NCBI RefSeq assembly: GCF_010645075.1
Contig: NZ_JAADZV010000001.1
Coordinates: 744,001 to 808,000, forward strand
Reading direction: 5' to 3'
DNA: 64,000 nucleotides
Source of the DNA: Flavobacterium limi
GTDB taxonomy: Bacteria > Bacteroidota > Bacteroidia > Flavobacteriales > Flavobacteriaceae
The position numbers were made by a program, and so were the translations under genes. This document shows, piece by piece, positions 32,963-42,432 of the stretch. The number at the start of each line of letters is the position of its first letter. The stretch's first letter is position 1. The notes beneath the pieces were generated by a model that saw only the letters and a program-made list of their open reading frames with translations, ran no database searches and was not told where the DNA came from.

Positions 32963-33297
32963 TGTCAGATACAATAAAATCAGAAATTAAATTCAATATA
33001 GAATTAGATGAAAACCGTGTTCCTGAAAAATTATCATGGACAGCTAAAGATGGAGGAGTAGAAGGTGAAGAGGCAAAAGCAATTATGCTTTCTATCTGGG
33101 ACAGCAAGGCCAAAGAAAGCATGCGAATTGATTTATGGACGAAAGATATGCCTGTTGATGAAATGAAAATTTTCTTTCATCAGACATTAGTCGCGATGTC
33201 GGATACTTTTAAAAGAGCTACAGATGACGAAAAAATGGCAGATACAATGAAAGATTTCTGCGATTATTTTGCAGAAAAATTAGAACTAACCAGATAG
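32962..33297 (+). CDS. gldC: Gliding motility protein GldC
   Basis: 111 residues, no signal peptide: cytosolic. Matches GldC along its length (KFNIELDENRVPEKLSWTAK, KAIMLSIWDSKAKESMRIDL, CDYFAEKLELTR). In F. johnsoniae gldC mutants glide less well, so it supports rather than drives motility. It overlaps gldB by 1 bp and is followed by a hairpin shared with the convergent lipoprotein gene. Confidence 0.95.
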   Translation: MSDTIKSEIKFNIELDENRVPEKLSWTAKDGGVEGEEAKAIMLSIWDSKAKESMRIDLWTKDMPVDEMKIFFHQTLVAMSDTFKRATDDEKMADTMKDFCDYFAEKLELTR

Positions 33298-33313
33298 TTA
33301 AATTTTAATAAAT

Positions 33314-33358
33314 AAAAAATCTCAAATCATGTTGTAAATCATGATTTGAGATTTTTTT
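33314..33358. terminator. Terminator after gldC
   Basis: A 17-bp stem (33314-33330 with 33341-33357), loop of 10, with A-run before and eight T after. It overlaps the last codons of the convergent lipoprotein gene. Confidence 0.8.
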
Positions 33359-33965
33359 TCTCCTGATAGGTAGGTAAGCGTTTTACAGGTTTGATTGAAA
33401 TCTTTTTGATATCATTTATGATTTTTCTGTAACATCCCATTATTACTACTGATGTAGGGTAATTTGTAATGCTAAGCTCTTCTTCTAGACACCCGCCGGA
33501 TGCTCGGGAGTAAATTATTTCACCGCGATTCAAATCGTATACTTCTAAAATAACTTCTGCATATGTCATTTGTTTCTTGTAGTAAAAATGATTTTGAAAT
33601 TCAAAATTACTAAAGTCGTTTTTCGCATTTTTGCATTTTATATTCACATAATAATCAGAATCAGCTGCTTTTTTGAGTTCCAAAATTGCGGGTTTATCTA
33701 ATTTCAATGGGACTTGTTTGGTAGTGAAATATTTTCGTTCATCCATCGAATATTTAACCCTTCTTCCTAAGTATCTTGAAAAATCAGTCATGACAGAACG
33801 GGTTAATTTTGTTTTTGTATTTTGATCAACTTCAATGTCGCCGATAAGCCATGTACCTTTAGTAAAATCCAAACTATTCACCCTATCTGTACTGTGCAAA
33901 AAATAATGAGTGACATTGCAGGATGATAAGAGTATTAAAAGTAAAAAACAAAGAGTTTTCTTCAT
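33339..33965 (-). CDS. Hypothetical lipoprotein
   Basis: 208 residues. Lipoprotein signal (CFLLLILLSSCNVTHYF). Beta-rich mature region with FTKGTWLIGDIEVDQNTKTK, LGRRVKYSMDERKYF, ILELKKAADSDYYVNIKC and GEIIYSRASGGCLEEE. The last part resembles the general shape of CsgG/LpoB-type proteins (a vesicle of stress-related outer-membrane lipoproteins), but I cannot support that firmly. Its coding end runs into the gldC terminator hairpin. Function unknown. Confidence 0.75.
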   Translation of the reverse strand: MKKTLCFLLLILLSSCNVTHYFLHSTDRVNSLDFTKGTWLIGDIEVDQNTKTKLTRSVMTDFSRYLGRRVKYSMDERKYFTTKQVPLKLDKPAILELKKAADSDYYVNIKCKNAKNDFSNFEFQNHFYYKKQMTYAEVILEVYDLNRGEIIYSRASGGCLEEELSITNYPTSVVIMGCYRKIINDIKKISIKPVKRLPTYQEKKNLKS

Positions 33966-34061
33966 AAAGAATGGGATTAATTTGGTTCAAATATAATTTA
34001 AAAAAGATAATGCTTAAAGGTTATTCTGTAAAATAAAAACCAGATTCAAAAAAATCTCAAT

Positions 34062-34110
34062 AATGAAAACTCCCAAACTCCATTTTAGATGGGATTTGGA
34101 AGTTTTCATT
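34062..34110. terminator. Long hairpin downstream of engB
   Basis: AATGAAAACTCCCAAAC-type arm pairs with GTTTGG-type arm ending AGTTTTCATT (34062-34082 with 34090-34110, a few mismatches). It lies between the engB stop and the lipoprotein gene start on the minus strand and probably terminates engB. Confidence 0.6.
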
Positions 34111-34139
34111 ATTTAAAATTAAGTCTTATTGATTGTAAT

Positions 34140-34760
34140 TTAAAAACCGGAGTTGTTTTTAAAAACTTCCTGATTTACTTCATCGATATAAGAAAGCAAT
34201 TCTTCTTTTCCGATTGATTCTGTAGATGAGGTTACAAAATATTGAGGCATTTCAGTCCAGTTGTTTGCATACATTTGTTTTTTGTATGCTGCAATATGGG
34301 AATCAATTTTCACTTTACTGATTTTGTCCGCTTTTGTAAAAATAATACAAAAGGGAATTTCGCTTTCACCCATATAAGACATGAATTCGATGTCTATTTT
34401 CTGAGCTTCATGACGAATGTCAATTAATACAAAAGCGCATACCAGCTGTTCTCTGTTTTCGAAATAATCGGTTATGAATTGCTGAAAAACAGATTTGGTT
34501 TTTTTAGATACTTTAGCATAGCCATAACCTGGTAAATCGACCAAAAACCAGTTACTATTGATTTTAAAATGATTTATTAATTGTGTTTTTCCTGGTTTTC
34601 CAGATGTTTTTGCTAAATTTTTATGATTGGTAATCATATTGATTAGGGATGATTTACCAACATTGGATCGGCCTATAAATGCATATTCCGGCAAAAACTC
34701 AGCGGGGCATTTTGAAGCATCAGAATTACTGATAATAAATTCGGCGGTATTAATTTTCAT
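34140..34760 (-). CDS. engB: Ribosome biogenesis GTPase YsxC/EngB
   Basis: 206 residues. G1 IGRSNVGKSSLINMI, G2 region KTSGKPGKTQLIN, G3 DLPGYGYAK, G4 TKAD, and C-terminal SSTESIGKEELL. EngB assists late assembly of the 50S subunit. The usual TrmE-Era-EngA-EngB-septin family layout is complete. ATG start. The alpha/beta hydrolase gene lies 39 bp upstream on the same strand, so the two are likely one transcript. Confidence 0.94.
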   Translation of the reverse strand: MKINTAEFIISNSDASKCPAEFLPEYAFIGRSNVGKSSLINMITNHKNLAKTSGKPGKTQLINHFKINSNWFLVDLPGYGYAKVSKKTKSVFQQFITDYFENREQLVCAFVLIDIRHEAQKIDIEFMSYMGESEIPFCIIFTKADKISKVKIDSHIAAYKKQMYANNWTEMPQYFVTSSTESIGKEELLSYIDEVNQEVFKNNSGF

Positions 34761-34799
34761 GTTTTTTATTTTTTAAAACCTCCTCAAGAAAGTTAGATG

Positions 34800-35564
34800 C
34801 TATAATTTCTGCTCAGTAAGCCATTTCTCCAGAATTTCATTAAATTCATCAGGATGTTCCATCATAGCGGCGTGTCCACATTTGTCAATCCAGTATAAAG
34901 TTGAATTAGGCAATAATTTATCAAATTCTTCAGCAACATTTGGAGGTGTAACAGTGTCGTTTTTTCCCCAGATGATACATGTTTCAACCGTCATTTTTGG
35001 TAAATCCTTGGCCATATTATGACGGATAGCACTCTTTGCAATTGTTAAAGTTTTGATCAGTTTGATGCGGTCATTAGCGGTTGCATATACTTCATCAATA
35101 AGGTCAGGTGTTGCAATTTTAGGATCATAAAATACATCTTCAGCTTTCTTTTTGATGTATTCATAGTCACCCCTTCTTGGGTAACTATCTCCCATTGCGC
35201 TTTCGTAAAGTCCAGAACTTCCGGTAATTACAAGTCCGGCTACTTTTTCAGGATATAATTTAGTATGGTAAAGTGCGATGTGTCCTCCTAAAGAATTTCC
35301 TAATAAGACAACTTTGTCAAAACCTTTAAAATTGATAAAATCTTTAACGTATTTAGCAAAACTCTTTACATTGGTTTTTAAAATACTTTGTGTATATATT
35401 GGCAAATCCGGAATAACAACTTTGTATCCTTTTGTCGGGAAATATTGTGCTACACCATCAAAGTTACTGAGACCTCCCATTAATCCGTGTAAAATTACGA
35501 TAGGGGTTCCTTCTCCAGCTTCAAAATAGCTGTATTTGCCTTCTTTTTTGTAGTGTTTGTCCAT
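34800..35564 (-). CDS. Alpha/beta hydrolase
   Basis: 254 residues. Oxyanion region VILHGLMGGLSNF; nucleophile elbow LLGNSLGGHIAL (Ser near residue 95); acid in WGKNDTVTP; catalytic His in DKCGHAAMMEHPDEF. No signal peptide, so cytosolic. Close in style to MhpC/BioH-type esterases; the substrate is unknown. Upstream of engB on the same strand. ATG start. Confidence 0.88.
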   Translation of the reverse strand: MDKHYKKEGKYSYFEAGEGTPIVILHGLMGGLSNFDGVAQYFPTKGYKVVIPDLPIYTQSILKTNVKSFAKYVKDFINFKGFDKVVLLGNSLGGHIALYHTKLYPEKVAGLVITGSSGLYESAMGDSYPRRGDYEYIKKKAEDVFYDPKIATPDLIDEVYATANDRIKLIKTLTIAKSAIRHNMAKDLPKMTVETCIIWGKNDTVTPPNVAEEFDKLLPNSTLYWIDKCGHAAMMEHPDEFNEILEKWLTEQKL

Positions 35565-35851
35565 TTAATCTAATGCCAATTTCAATTTGGACAAATATAG
35601 GGTTTAATAAATAAAAATGAATTTTTGCTGCTGTTTTTTAACTATGTAATTTTTGTAGAACTTCTAACTTGTTATAAATCAGGTTTTATTGTTGATTTTG
35701 TCTAATTTGTAAAATGTTAAGAACCTGAATGATAAAATATTTTTTTAAGAAAAATACGCCTTAATTTTTTTGATTTATTAGTGATTTAGTTGATTCTGTA
35801 ATAATTAGTTAAGATATTGAAAGTCTATCGATTATGGGGAATGGGAGAATA
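35565..35851. other. Upstream region of the dcw cluster
   Basis: AT-rich DNA between the divergent alpha/beta hydrolase and mraZ. Two TGGG motifs (35835 and 35842) lead into the GTGGTA array. No gene or RNA is seen here. Confidence 0.45.
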
Positions 35852-35897
35852 GTGGTTAAACTTATTAACAAAGTGGTATATTGTGGTAAAATGTGGT
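35852..35897 (+). promoter_or_regulatory. Probable MraZ operator (GTGGTA repeats)
   Basis: GTGGT occurs at 35852, 35873, 35883 and 35893. The last three are spaced exactly 10 bp apart and the first 21 bp earlier, so all sit on one face of the helix. In other bacteria MraZ binds short G-rich direct repeats with 10-bp period upstream of its own gene and represses the cluster. The repeats lie just upstream of the -7 box and would block polymerase. Confidence 0.7.
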
Positions 35898-35908
35898 AAA
35901 AATTTTTA

Positions 35909-35916
35909 TATTTTTG
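35909..35916 (+). promoter_or_regulatory. Promoter -7 box of the dcw cluster
   Basis: TATTTTTG followed by C matches TAnnTTTG. The best TTG candidate (35881-35883) lies inside the GTGGTA array, 25 bp away, slightly long. Transcription would start near 35922, about 20 nt before the mraZ TTG start. Confidence 0.5.
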
Positions 35917-35941
35917 CTGTATAACATGTTAATGAGTTTTT

Positions 35942-36415
35942 TTGAACACAATTGTAGGGACATATGAGTGTAAAGTTGATGCTAAAGGCAGGTTAATGAT
36001 ACCTGCGCCTTTAAAAAAGCAATTGGCCTCGTCTCTTCAGGATGGATTTGTCTTGAAGCGTTCAGTTTTTCAGCCATGTTTGGAATTGTATCCGATGGAT
36101 GAGTGGAATTTGATGATGCAAAAAATTAATAAGCTGAATCGTTTCGTGAAAAAAAACAATGACTTTATCAGAAGATTTACAGCCGGAGTTAAAATAGTGG
36201 AGATTGATGCATTAGGGAGGTTGTTGGTTCCAAAGGATTTGGTTTCTTTTTCAAATATTTCAAAAGATGTGGTTTTTTCATCAGCAGTTAATATTGTAGA
36301 GATTTGGGATAAGGATTTATATGAAAAATCAATAAGCGGCGAAGATATGGATTTTGCAGATTTAGCCGAAGAAGTAATGGGAAATATTAATGACGACGAC
36401 AATGGAATATCATAA
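35942..36415 (+). CDS. mraZ: Transcriptional regulator MraZ
   Basis: 157 residues from a TTG start (35942). Two SpoVT-AbrB-like repeats: GTYECKVDAKGRLMIPAPLK and VEIDALGRLLVPKDL. MraZ forms an oligomeric ring that binds repeats upstream of its own gene. It is the first gene of the cluster; the end overlaps rsmH by 14 bp. The acidic tail (MGNINDDDNGIS) is longer than in most homologues. Confidence 0.95.
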   Translation: MNTIVGTYECKVDAKGRLMIPAPLKKQLASSLQDGFVLKRSVFQPCLELYPMDEWNLMMQKINKLNRFVKKNNDFIRRFTAGVKIVEIDALGRLLVPKDLVSFSNISKDVVFSSAVNIVEIWDKDLYEKSISGEDMDFADLAEEVMGNINDDDNGIS

Positions 36416-37298
36416 TCCGGTTTTACTTCATCCTACGGTTGATGGCTTAAATATTAAACCTGACGGGGTATATGTTGATGTAACGTTTGGAGGAGGCGGT
36501 CATTCAAAAGAAATATTGAAAAGATTAGGACCAAACGGAAAACTGTTTGCTTTTGATCAGGATGAAGATGCTTTAGAAAATGCTCTGAACGACGAAAGAT
36601 TTACTTTAATTAATGAGAACTTCAGATTTATAAAAAGATTTTTGCGTTTTTATGGTGTTAAAGGAGTAGATGGAATTTTGGCAGATCTGGGTGTGTCATC
36701 GCATCAGTTTGATGTTCCGGAAAGAGGTTTTTCGACAAGATTTGATGCCGGACTGGATATGCGAATGAGTCAGAAAAATGATTTGAATGCTTACAGGGTT
36801 GTTAATGAGTATGACGATGCGAATTTAAGAAGAGTGTTTTTTGATTATGGAGAATTGAAAAATGCTCCTGCTTTGTCAAGGACAATTGTCGAGGCGAGAG
36901 CGCATAGTCCAATTAAAACGACTGACGAATTAAAAGATGTTCTGGCGAAATATTTACCTGAAAGACTTCGAAACAAGATATTAGCTCAAATTTATCAGGC
37001 TATCCGTATTGAAGTAAATCAGGAAATGGATGTTTTGAAAGAATTTATTGAGCAGTCATTAGAAATTCTAAATCCGGGAGGAAGATTATCTGTGATCTCG
37101 TATCACTCTCTGGAAGACAGACTGGTAAAAAGATTTATTAAAAACGGAATGTTTGAAGGGGAGCCTGAGCGTGATTTTTATGGAAATTTTTCAGTTCCGT
37201 TTAAAACAATAGGAAAACTGATTGTTCCTGACGATGCTGAAATTAAAGAGAATAACAGGGCAAGAAGCGCAAAATTAAGAATTGCTGAAAAGATATAA
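36402..37298 (+). CDS. rsmH: 16S rRNA (cytosine(1402)-N4)-methyltransferase RsmH
   Basis: 298 residues from the ATG at 36402; a frame-compatible ATG 12 bp upstream exists, but MEYHNPVLL is the usual family start. SAM-binding VTFGGGGHSKEIL, DQDEDA, GILADLGVSSHQFD and the C-terminal block SYHSLEDRLVKRFIK, NNRARSAKLRIAE. Methylates N4 of C1402 in 16S rRNA. Within the cluster it is conserved by location, not by pathway. It overlaps mraZ by 14 bp. Confidence 0.96.
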   Translation: MEYHNPVLLHPTVDGLNIKPDGVYVDVTFGGGGHSKEILKRLGPNGKLFAFDQDEDALENALNDERFTLINENFRFIKRFLRFYGVKGVDGILADLGVSSHQFDVPERGFSTRFDAGLDMRMSQKNDLNAYRVVNEYDDANLRRVFFDYGELKNAPALSRTIVEARAHSPIKTTDELKDVLAKYLPERLRNKILAQIYQAIRIEVNQEMDVLKEFIEQSLEILNPGGRLSVISYHSLEDRLVKRFIKNGMFEGEPERDFYGNFSVPFKTIGKLIVPDDAEIKENNRARSAKLRIAEKI

Positions 37299-37310
37299 TA
37301 TATAGGTAGA

Positions 37311-37658
37311 ATGAAAAGCGGAGTATTTAGCATATTAAAAGCAAGGTTTCTGATACATGATGATGCTGTGAAAAACTGGCGATTCATTGTTTTTATTATT
37401 CTTCTAGCTATAATAATGATTGCTAATACCCAACGATATGAACAAAAGGTATTTGAAATTGCAAAACTAAGTAATGAAGTAAAAGAATTGAGGTCAGAAT
37501 TTGTTGATCGGCGTTCAGAATTGATGAAGTTAAAAATGGAGTCAACAATATCGAATAAGATGCTTGAAAAGCAAATTTTTCCATCAACGGTTCCTCCAAT
37601 AAAAATAGAAGTTAAAAAAGAAGAAGAAAAAAATTTCTTTCAAAGAATATGGCAGTAG
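37311..37658 (+). CDS. ftsL: FtsL-like cell division protein
   Basis: 115 residues. Short cytosolic N-terminus, one membrane helix (FIVFIILLAIIMIANTQRY), then a periplasmic coiled coil with a heptad leucine/valine pattern (VFEIAKLSNEVKELRSEFVD). Bacteroidota FtsL is too diverged to match FtsL by sequence alone, so the assignment rests on size, topology and its place between rsmH and ftsI. FtsL bridges FtsB/FtsQ to FtsW-FtsI. It overlaps ftsI by 10 bp. Confidence 0.8.
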   Translation: MKSGVFSILKARFLIHDDAVKNWRFIVFIILLAIIMIANTQRYEQKVFEIAKLSNEVKELRSEFVDRRSELMKLKMESTISNKMLEKQIFPSTVPPIKIEVKKEEEKNFFQRIWQ

Positions 37659-39658
37659 ACGATAGACATATATCCTACAGAATTTACCTCGTAGCAGTTT
37701 TCATCTTTTTGATGGCAATTGCTATTGTTGTTAAATTGACCAATATTCAGTGGGTTGAAGGAGATTATTACAGGAAACTGGCAAAACAACGTACGGTTAG
37801 GAATTTTGTAATTCCGGCGAATAAAGGAAATATTTATTCAGCAGACGGAAGTTTGCTGGCGACATCAATACCTAATTATGAAATAAGGTTTGATTCGAAA
37901 GCACCCAAAGAAGAAAATTTCGAAAAATATATAAAACCTCTTTCAGATTCTTTGTCTTCTGTTCTCGGACGTCCAAGTGGTTATTATCAGAATGAACTAA
38001 GAAAAGCAAGGGCAAATAAAAACCGTTATTATTTAATTGCCCGAAACTTAAGTTATACCGAGTATGTGAAAATTAAAGGCTTTCCATTATTTAATTTAGG
38101 AGCTTTCAAAGGAGGGATCATAGTTGAACAGGAAACGGTTAGAAAACACCCAATTGGTAAAATTGCTGAAAGGACAATAGGCTATGACAGAATCGATCCT
38201 GCTACAGGTGTAGAGGTTGGAAAAGGAATTGAGTGGGCATTTAAAAGTTATCTGAACGGGAAAGATGGTAAGATTTTAAAACAAAAAATTGCTAAAGGAC
38301 AGTGGAAACCTATTCGTGATTTAAATGAAGTTGATCCTATAGATGGTTATGACGTAATATCTACCATTGACGTTTTTATTCAGGATATTGCACATCATGC
38401 GTTATTGAAACAGTTAGAAGATTATGAAGCTCATCATGGATGTGTAGTGGTTATGGAAACGCAGACTGGTCATGTAAAAGCGATTTCAAATTTAGGAAGG
38501 CAGGAAGACGGATCGTATACTGAAACTACGAATTATGCTGTAGCAGAGTCTCACGAACCAGGCTCAACTTTTAAATTGGTTGATTTAATGGCAATTTTAG
38601 AAGACAAGGTGGCAGATACAAGTACAGTGTATGACAGTCATGGAGGTGTAGTTAAGTATTACGGAAGATCTGTTCGGGATTCTCACACAGGTGGATATGG
38701 AAAGATTTCACTAGCACGAGGATTTGAACTTTCATCAAATACTGTTATGGTTCAGGCAGTTTATGAAAATTATAAAGGCAATCCGTCAAAATTTGTAAAT
38801 CATATTAAAAATTTTGGCTTGGATAAGACTTTAGGGTTGCATTTTAAAGGAGAGGGAAGACCAGTTATTCCACATCCCGGAGATAAAAGCTGGTCAGGAA
38901 TTTCACTTCCATGGATGGCTTTTGGATACGAGGTTTCAGTTACACCAATGCAGACGCTGGCATTTTATAATTCGGTTGCCAATAATGGTGTAATGGTAAG
39001 ACCGCAATTTGTATCTGAAATTAAAGAATGGAACAGGACCATTAAGAAATTCGACACAGAAGTGATTAATCCAAAAGTTTGTTCATCCGAAACCATTAAA
39101 AAATTGAAAGCTGTTTTGTTGAATGTGGTTAAAAAAGGAACGGCTTCAAAATTGTATTCAAAAGATTTTTCGATGGCTGGAAAAACAGGAACCGCTCAAA
39201 TGAATTATGGAGGAAAAGAAGGGAAGTCAGCGTTGTATTATGCATCATCTTTTGTTGGATATTTTCCGGCAGATCATCCAAAGTACTCTTGCATTGTAGT
39301 GGTTCATAAGCCAAATACAGCCAAAAATAATTATTATGGAGCAGATGTTGCCGGGCCGGTTTTCAAAAGAATTGCCCAAAAAATATTTACAGATGCGCCT
39401 TCAACAAATAAAATCAAACGTTTAGATTCTAAAATTCCGAAGCAGGAATACAGCTATGATAAATTTAATGATGTTTCCAATAAAAAACCAAAGTTGATTC
39501 CGAATTTAAAAGGAATGCCGGGTATGGACGCAGTCGCATTACTTGAAAATTTAGGTTTAAAAGTTAGAGTAAACGGAGTAGGAAAAGTGAGGTATCAATC
39601 GATTCAGGCTGGTCAGAATATTAATAAAAACACAATTATAGTATTAGAATTATCGTGA
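37649..39658 (+). CDS. ftsI: Peptidoglycan D,D-transpeptidase FtsI (PBP3)
   Basis: 669 residues. N-terminal membrane anchor (LVAVFIFLMAIAIVVKL), non-catalytic dimerisation domain, then the transpeptidase with SxxK as SHEPGSTFKL, SxN as LSSNTVMVQ and KTG as SMAGKTGTAQM. A C-terminal PASTA domain (KPKLIPNLKGMPGMDAV to the end) follows; such a domain is not present in E. coli FtsI. Makes septal crosslinks. It overlaps ftsL by 10 bp and murE by 4 bp (GTGA). Confidence 0.96.
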   Translation: MAVDDRHISYRIYLVAVFIFLMAIAIVVKLTNIQWVEGDYYRKLAKQRTVRNFVIPANKGNIYSADGSLLATSIPNYEIRFDSKAPKEENFEKYIKPLSDSLSSVLGRPSGYYQNELRKARANKNRYYLIARNLSYTEYVKIKGFPLFNLGAFKGGIIVEQETVRKHPIGKIAERTIGYDRIDPATGVEVGKGIEWAFKSYLNGKDGKILKQKIAKGQWKPIRDLNEVDPIDGYDVISTIDVFIQDIAHHALLKQLEDYEAHHGCVVVMETQTGHVKAISNLGRQEDGSYTETTNYAVAESHEPGSTFKLVDLMAILEDKVADTSTVYDSHGGVVKYYGRSVRDSHTGGYGKISLARGFELSSNTVMVQAVYENYKGNPSKFVNHIKNFGLDKTLGLHFKGEGRPVIPHPGDKSWSGISLPWMAFGYEVSVTPMQTLAFYNSVANNGVMVRPQFVSEIKEWNRTIKKFDTEVINPKVCSSETIKKLKAVLLNVVKKGTASKLYSKDFSMAGKTGTAQMNYGGKEGKSALYYASSFVGYFPADHPKYSCIVVVHKPNTAKNNYYGADVAGPVFKRIAQKIFTDAPSTNKIKRLDSKIPKQEYSYDKFNDVSNKKPKLIPNLKGMPGMDAVALLENLGLKVRVNGVGKVRYQSIQAGQNINKNTIIVLELS

Positions 39659-41118
39659 AAATACTAAAAGACATATTATATAAGGTAGCTATTGAATCTG
39701 TTACAGGTTCAACAGACATTCCAATTCATAAAATAGATTTTGATTCAAGAAAAATTGAAGAAAATGATGTTTTTATAGCGATTCGTGGTACTCTTTCAGA
39801 TGGACATGATTATATCGAAAAAGCGATTCAGTTAGGTGCAGCAGCAATTATTTGCGATACATTGCCAGGAAATATTGAAAAAGGAATTACATACATACAA
39901 GTTAAAGACACTAATTCGGCTTTGGCTTTTATGGCTGCCAATTATTTTGACAATCCTTCCCGAAAATTAAAGCTGGTTGGGGTGACCGGTACAAACGGAA
40001 AAACAACTATTGCATCGTTATTATTTCAATTGTTTCAAAAAGCAGGTTTTAAAGTTGGGTTGTTATCAACAGTAAAAATCATGGTTGATGAAACGGAATA
40101 TAAAGCAACACACACAACTCCGGATTCAATTACAATTAATCATTATTTTAATGAAATGATTGAGGCTGGCGTAACACACTGTTTTATGGAAGTGAGTTCT
40201 CACGGAATTCATCAAAAAAGAACTGAAGCATTACATTTTGTTGGCGGAATTTTTACAAATCTTTCTCACGACCACTTGGACTATCATCCAACTTTTGCAG
40301 AATATAGAGACGTGAAAAAATCATTTTTTGATTCATTACCAAAAACAGCCTTTGCTTTATCAAATATTGATGATAAAAACGGAACTGTGATGCTGCAAAA
40401 CACAGTGGCAAGAAAATTTACATATGCCTTAAAAACGTATGCAGATTTTAAAGCACAAATTTTAGAAAGCCAGTTGTCCGGTTTATTATTGAAAGTAAAC
40501 GAGAATGAAGTTTGGGTAAAGCTAATCGGTACATTTAATGCTTATAATGTTTTGGCTATTTATGGTGCTGCAGTTGAATTAGGAATGGATAGTTTTGAAG
40601 CGTTGCGTTTGTTGTCTGATTTAGAGAGTGTTTCAGGTCGTTTTCAGTATATTATTTCAGAAGGTAATGTGACTGCAATTGTTGATTACGCCCACACGCC
40701 TGATGCTTTAGAAAATGTTTTAATAACTATTGATGATATCCGTACTAAAAATGAACAATTGATTACGGTTGTAGGTTGTGGCGGGAACAGAGATAAGGCA
40801 AAAAGACCAGTCATGGCACAAATTGCTGCAAATTTAAGTGATAAAGCTATTTTAACTTCAGATAATCCTAGAAATGAAGATCCTGAAGTTATTTTAGATG
40901 AAATGGAAGAGGGTGTCGAAGCCCATAATTATAAAAAACTCCTGAGGATTACAGATAGAAAACAGGCTATAAAAACGGCTTGTCAATTGGCTCAGTCCAA
41001 TGATATTATTTTAATTGCAGGTAAGGGACATGAAACTTATCAGGAAATAAATGGTGTACGTCATCATTTTGACGATATGGAAACGGTAAAAGAAATTTTG
41101 GAACAACTAAGAAAATAA
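39655..41118 (+). CDS. murE: UDP-MurNAc-L-Ala-D-Glu:meso-DAP ligase
   Basis: 487 residues from a GTG start that overlaps the ftsI stop (GTGA). ATP site VGVTGTNGKTTIASLLF; central motif EVSSHGIHQKRTEAL; C-terminal DYAHTPDALENVL. The motif DNPRNEDPEVI is the signature for meso-diaminopimelate, so the peptidoglycan is DAP type. Adds the third amino acid of the stem peptide in the cytosol. murF, the next ligase, is not in this cluster. An 84-bp gap with a hairpin precedes mraY. Confidence 0.96.
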   Translation: MKILKDILYKVAIESVTGSTDIPIHKIDFDSRKIEENDVFIAIRGTLSDGHDYIEKAIQLGAAAIICDTLPGNIEKGITYIQVKDTNSALAFMAANYFDNPSRKLKLVGVTGTNGKTTIASLLFQLFQKAGFKVGLLSTVKIMVDETEYKATHTTPDSITINHYFNEMIEAGVTHCFMEVSSHGIHQKRTEALHFVGGIFTNLSHDHLDYHPTFAEYRDVKKSFFDSLPKTAFALSNIDDKNGTVMLQNTVARKFTYALKTYADFKAQILESQLSGLLLKVNENEVWVKLIGTFNAYNVLAIYGAAVELGMDSFEALRLLSDLESVSGRFQYIISEGNVTAIVDYAHTPDALENVLITIDDIRTKNEQLITVVGCGGNRDKAKRPVMAQIAANLSDKAILTSDNPRNEDPEVILDEMEEGVEAHNYKKLLRITDRKQAIKTACQLAQSNDIILIAGKGHETYQEINGVRHHFDDMETVKEILEQLRK

Positions 41119-41126
41119 AAAAATAG

Positions 41127-41171
41127 AAATTCCAAATTCTAAAATCCAATTAGCGTTGGAATTTGGAATTT
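41127..41171. repeat. Intercistronic hairpin between murE and mraY
   Basis: AAATTCCAAATTC (41127-41139) pairs exactly with GAATTTGGAATTT (41159-41171); an inner CCAA/TTGG stem can extend it. There is no T-run, so it is unlikely to be a simple terminator. It may set mRNA stability or processing within the operon. Confidence 0.65.
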
Positions 41172-41202
41172 AATTCGAAATTAGAATTTAAAAAATAACG
41201 AT

Positions 41203-42432
41203 ATGCTATACTATTTATTTGAATATTTAAATAAAACATTAGATGTTCCTGGAACAGGCGTTTTTCAGTACATCACCTTCAGATCGGGTTTAGCTTTAAT
41301 GCTTTCGTTGCTTTTATCAACAATTTATGGTAAAAGGGTGATTAATTTTCTGCGTCGTCAGCAGGTTGGAGAAACAGTTCGTGAGCTTGGGCTTGCAGGT
41401 CAGAATGAAAAAGCAGGGACTCCAACAATGGGAGGACTGATTATCATTTTCGCAACTTTAATACCGGTTTTGTTATTTGCACGGTTGCATAATATTTATA
41501 TAGTATTACTTATTGTTACAACACTTTGGATGGGTACTATTGGTTTTGTAGATGATTATATTAAAATATTCAAAAAAGATAAAGAAGGGCTTAAAGGAAA
41601 ATTTAAAGTGATTGGTCAGGTTGGTTTGGGAATTATTGTTGGAGCTGTTCTTTATTTTAATCCGGCTGTTACAGTTAGGACAGATACAGGTTATAGTGAA
41701 AGCTTCAAAACAAATAATACTACTGTTGTTCTTCCTGCACCTGTTGAAGAAAAATCAACTGCAACTACCATTCCTTTTGTAAAAAACAATGAGTTAGATT
41801 ATGCTGAAATTTTGGCTTGGACAGGTGAAGGTTATGAAAAATGGGCATGGTTAATTTTTATTCCGGTTGTTATTTTTATTATCACAGCAGTTTCTAACGG
41901 AGCTAATTTAACTGACGGAATAGATGGTCTGGCTGCAGGTACTTCGGCAATATCCGTCTTAGCGCTTGGTATATTTACGTTTGTTTCGGGGAACATCATC
42001 TTTTCGAATTATCTAAATATTATGTATATCCCTAATTCGGGAGAAATGACAGTTTTTATATCGGCTTTCGTAGGTGCCTTGATAGGTTTTCTTTGGTATA
42101 ATTCTTATCCCGCTTCAGTTTTTATGGGAGACACAGGAAGTTTAACTATTGGCGGAATTATAGCCGTTTTGGCAATCGCCGTTCGTAAAGAGATATTGAT
42201 TGTTTTGTTCTGCGGAATTTTCCTTGCAGAAAATGCTTCAGTAGTGATTCAGGTTTTTTATTTTAAATATACTAAAAAACGTTTTGGCGAGGGCCGCAGA
42301 ATTTTCCTTATGGCGCCTTTACATCATCATTATCAGAAAAAAGGATATCATGAAAGTAAAATTGTAACGCGTTTCTGGATTGTCGCTGTTATGCTGGCAA
42401 TATTATCAATTGTTACCTTAAAGCTGAGATAG
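41203..42432 (+). CDS. mraY: Phospho-N-acetylmuramoyl-pentapeptide transferase MraY
   Basis: 409 residues, about ten membrane helices. Transfers phospho-MurNAc-pentapeptide to undecaprenyl phosphate, making lipid I at the inner membrane. Motifs [47 protein letters not shown] and [13 protein letters not shown] are present. It is longer than E. coli MraY (360) because of an insertion of about 60 residues (about 150-215), polar, between membrane helices and before NGANLTDG. murD begins directly after its stop. Confidence 0.96.
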   Translation: MLYYLFEYLNKTLDVPGTGVFQYITFRSGLALMLSLLLSTIYGKRVINFLRRQQVGETVRELGLAGQNEKAGTPTMGGLIIIFATLIPVLLFARLHNIYIVLLIVTTLWMGTIGFVDDYIKIFKKDKEGLKGKFKVIGQVGLGIIVGAVLYFNPAVTVRTDTGYSESFKTNNTTVVLPAPVEEKSTATTIPFVKNNELDYAEILAWTGEGYEKWAWLIFIPVVIFIITAVSNGANLTDGIDGLAAGTSAISVLALGIFTFVSGNIIFSNYLNIMYIPNSGEMTVFISAFVGALIGFLWYNSYPASVFMGDTGSLTIGGIIAVLAIAVRKEILIVLFCGIFLAENASVVIQVFYFKYTKKRFGEGRRIFLMAPLHHHYQKKGYHESKIVTRFWIVAVMLAILSIVTLKLR

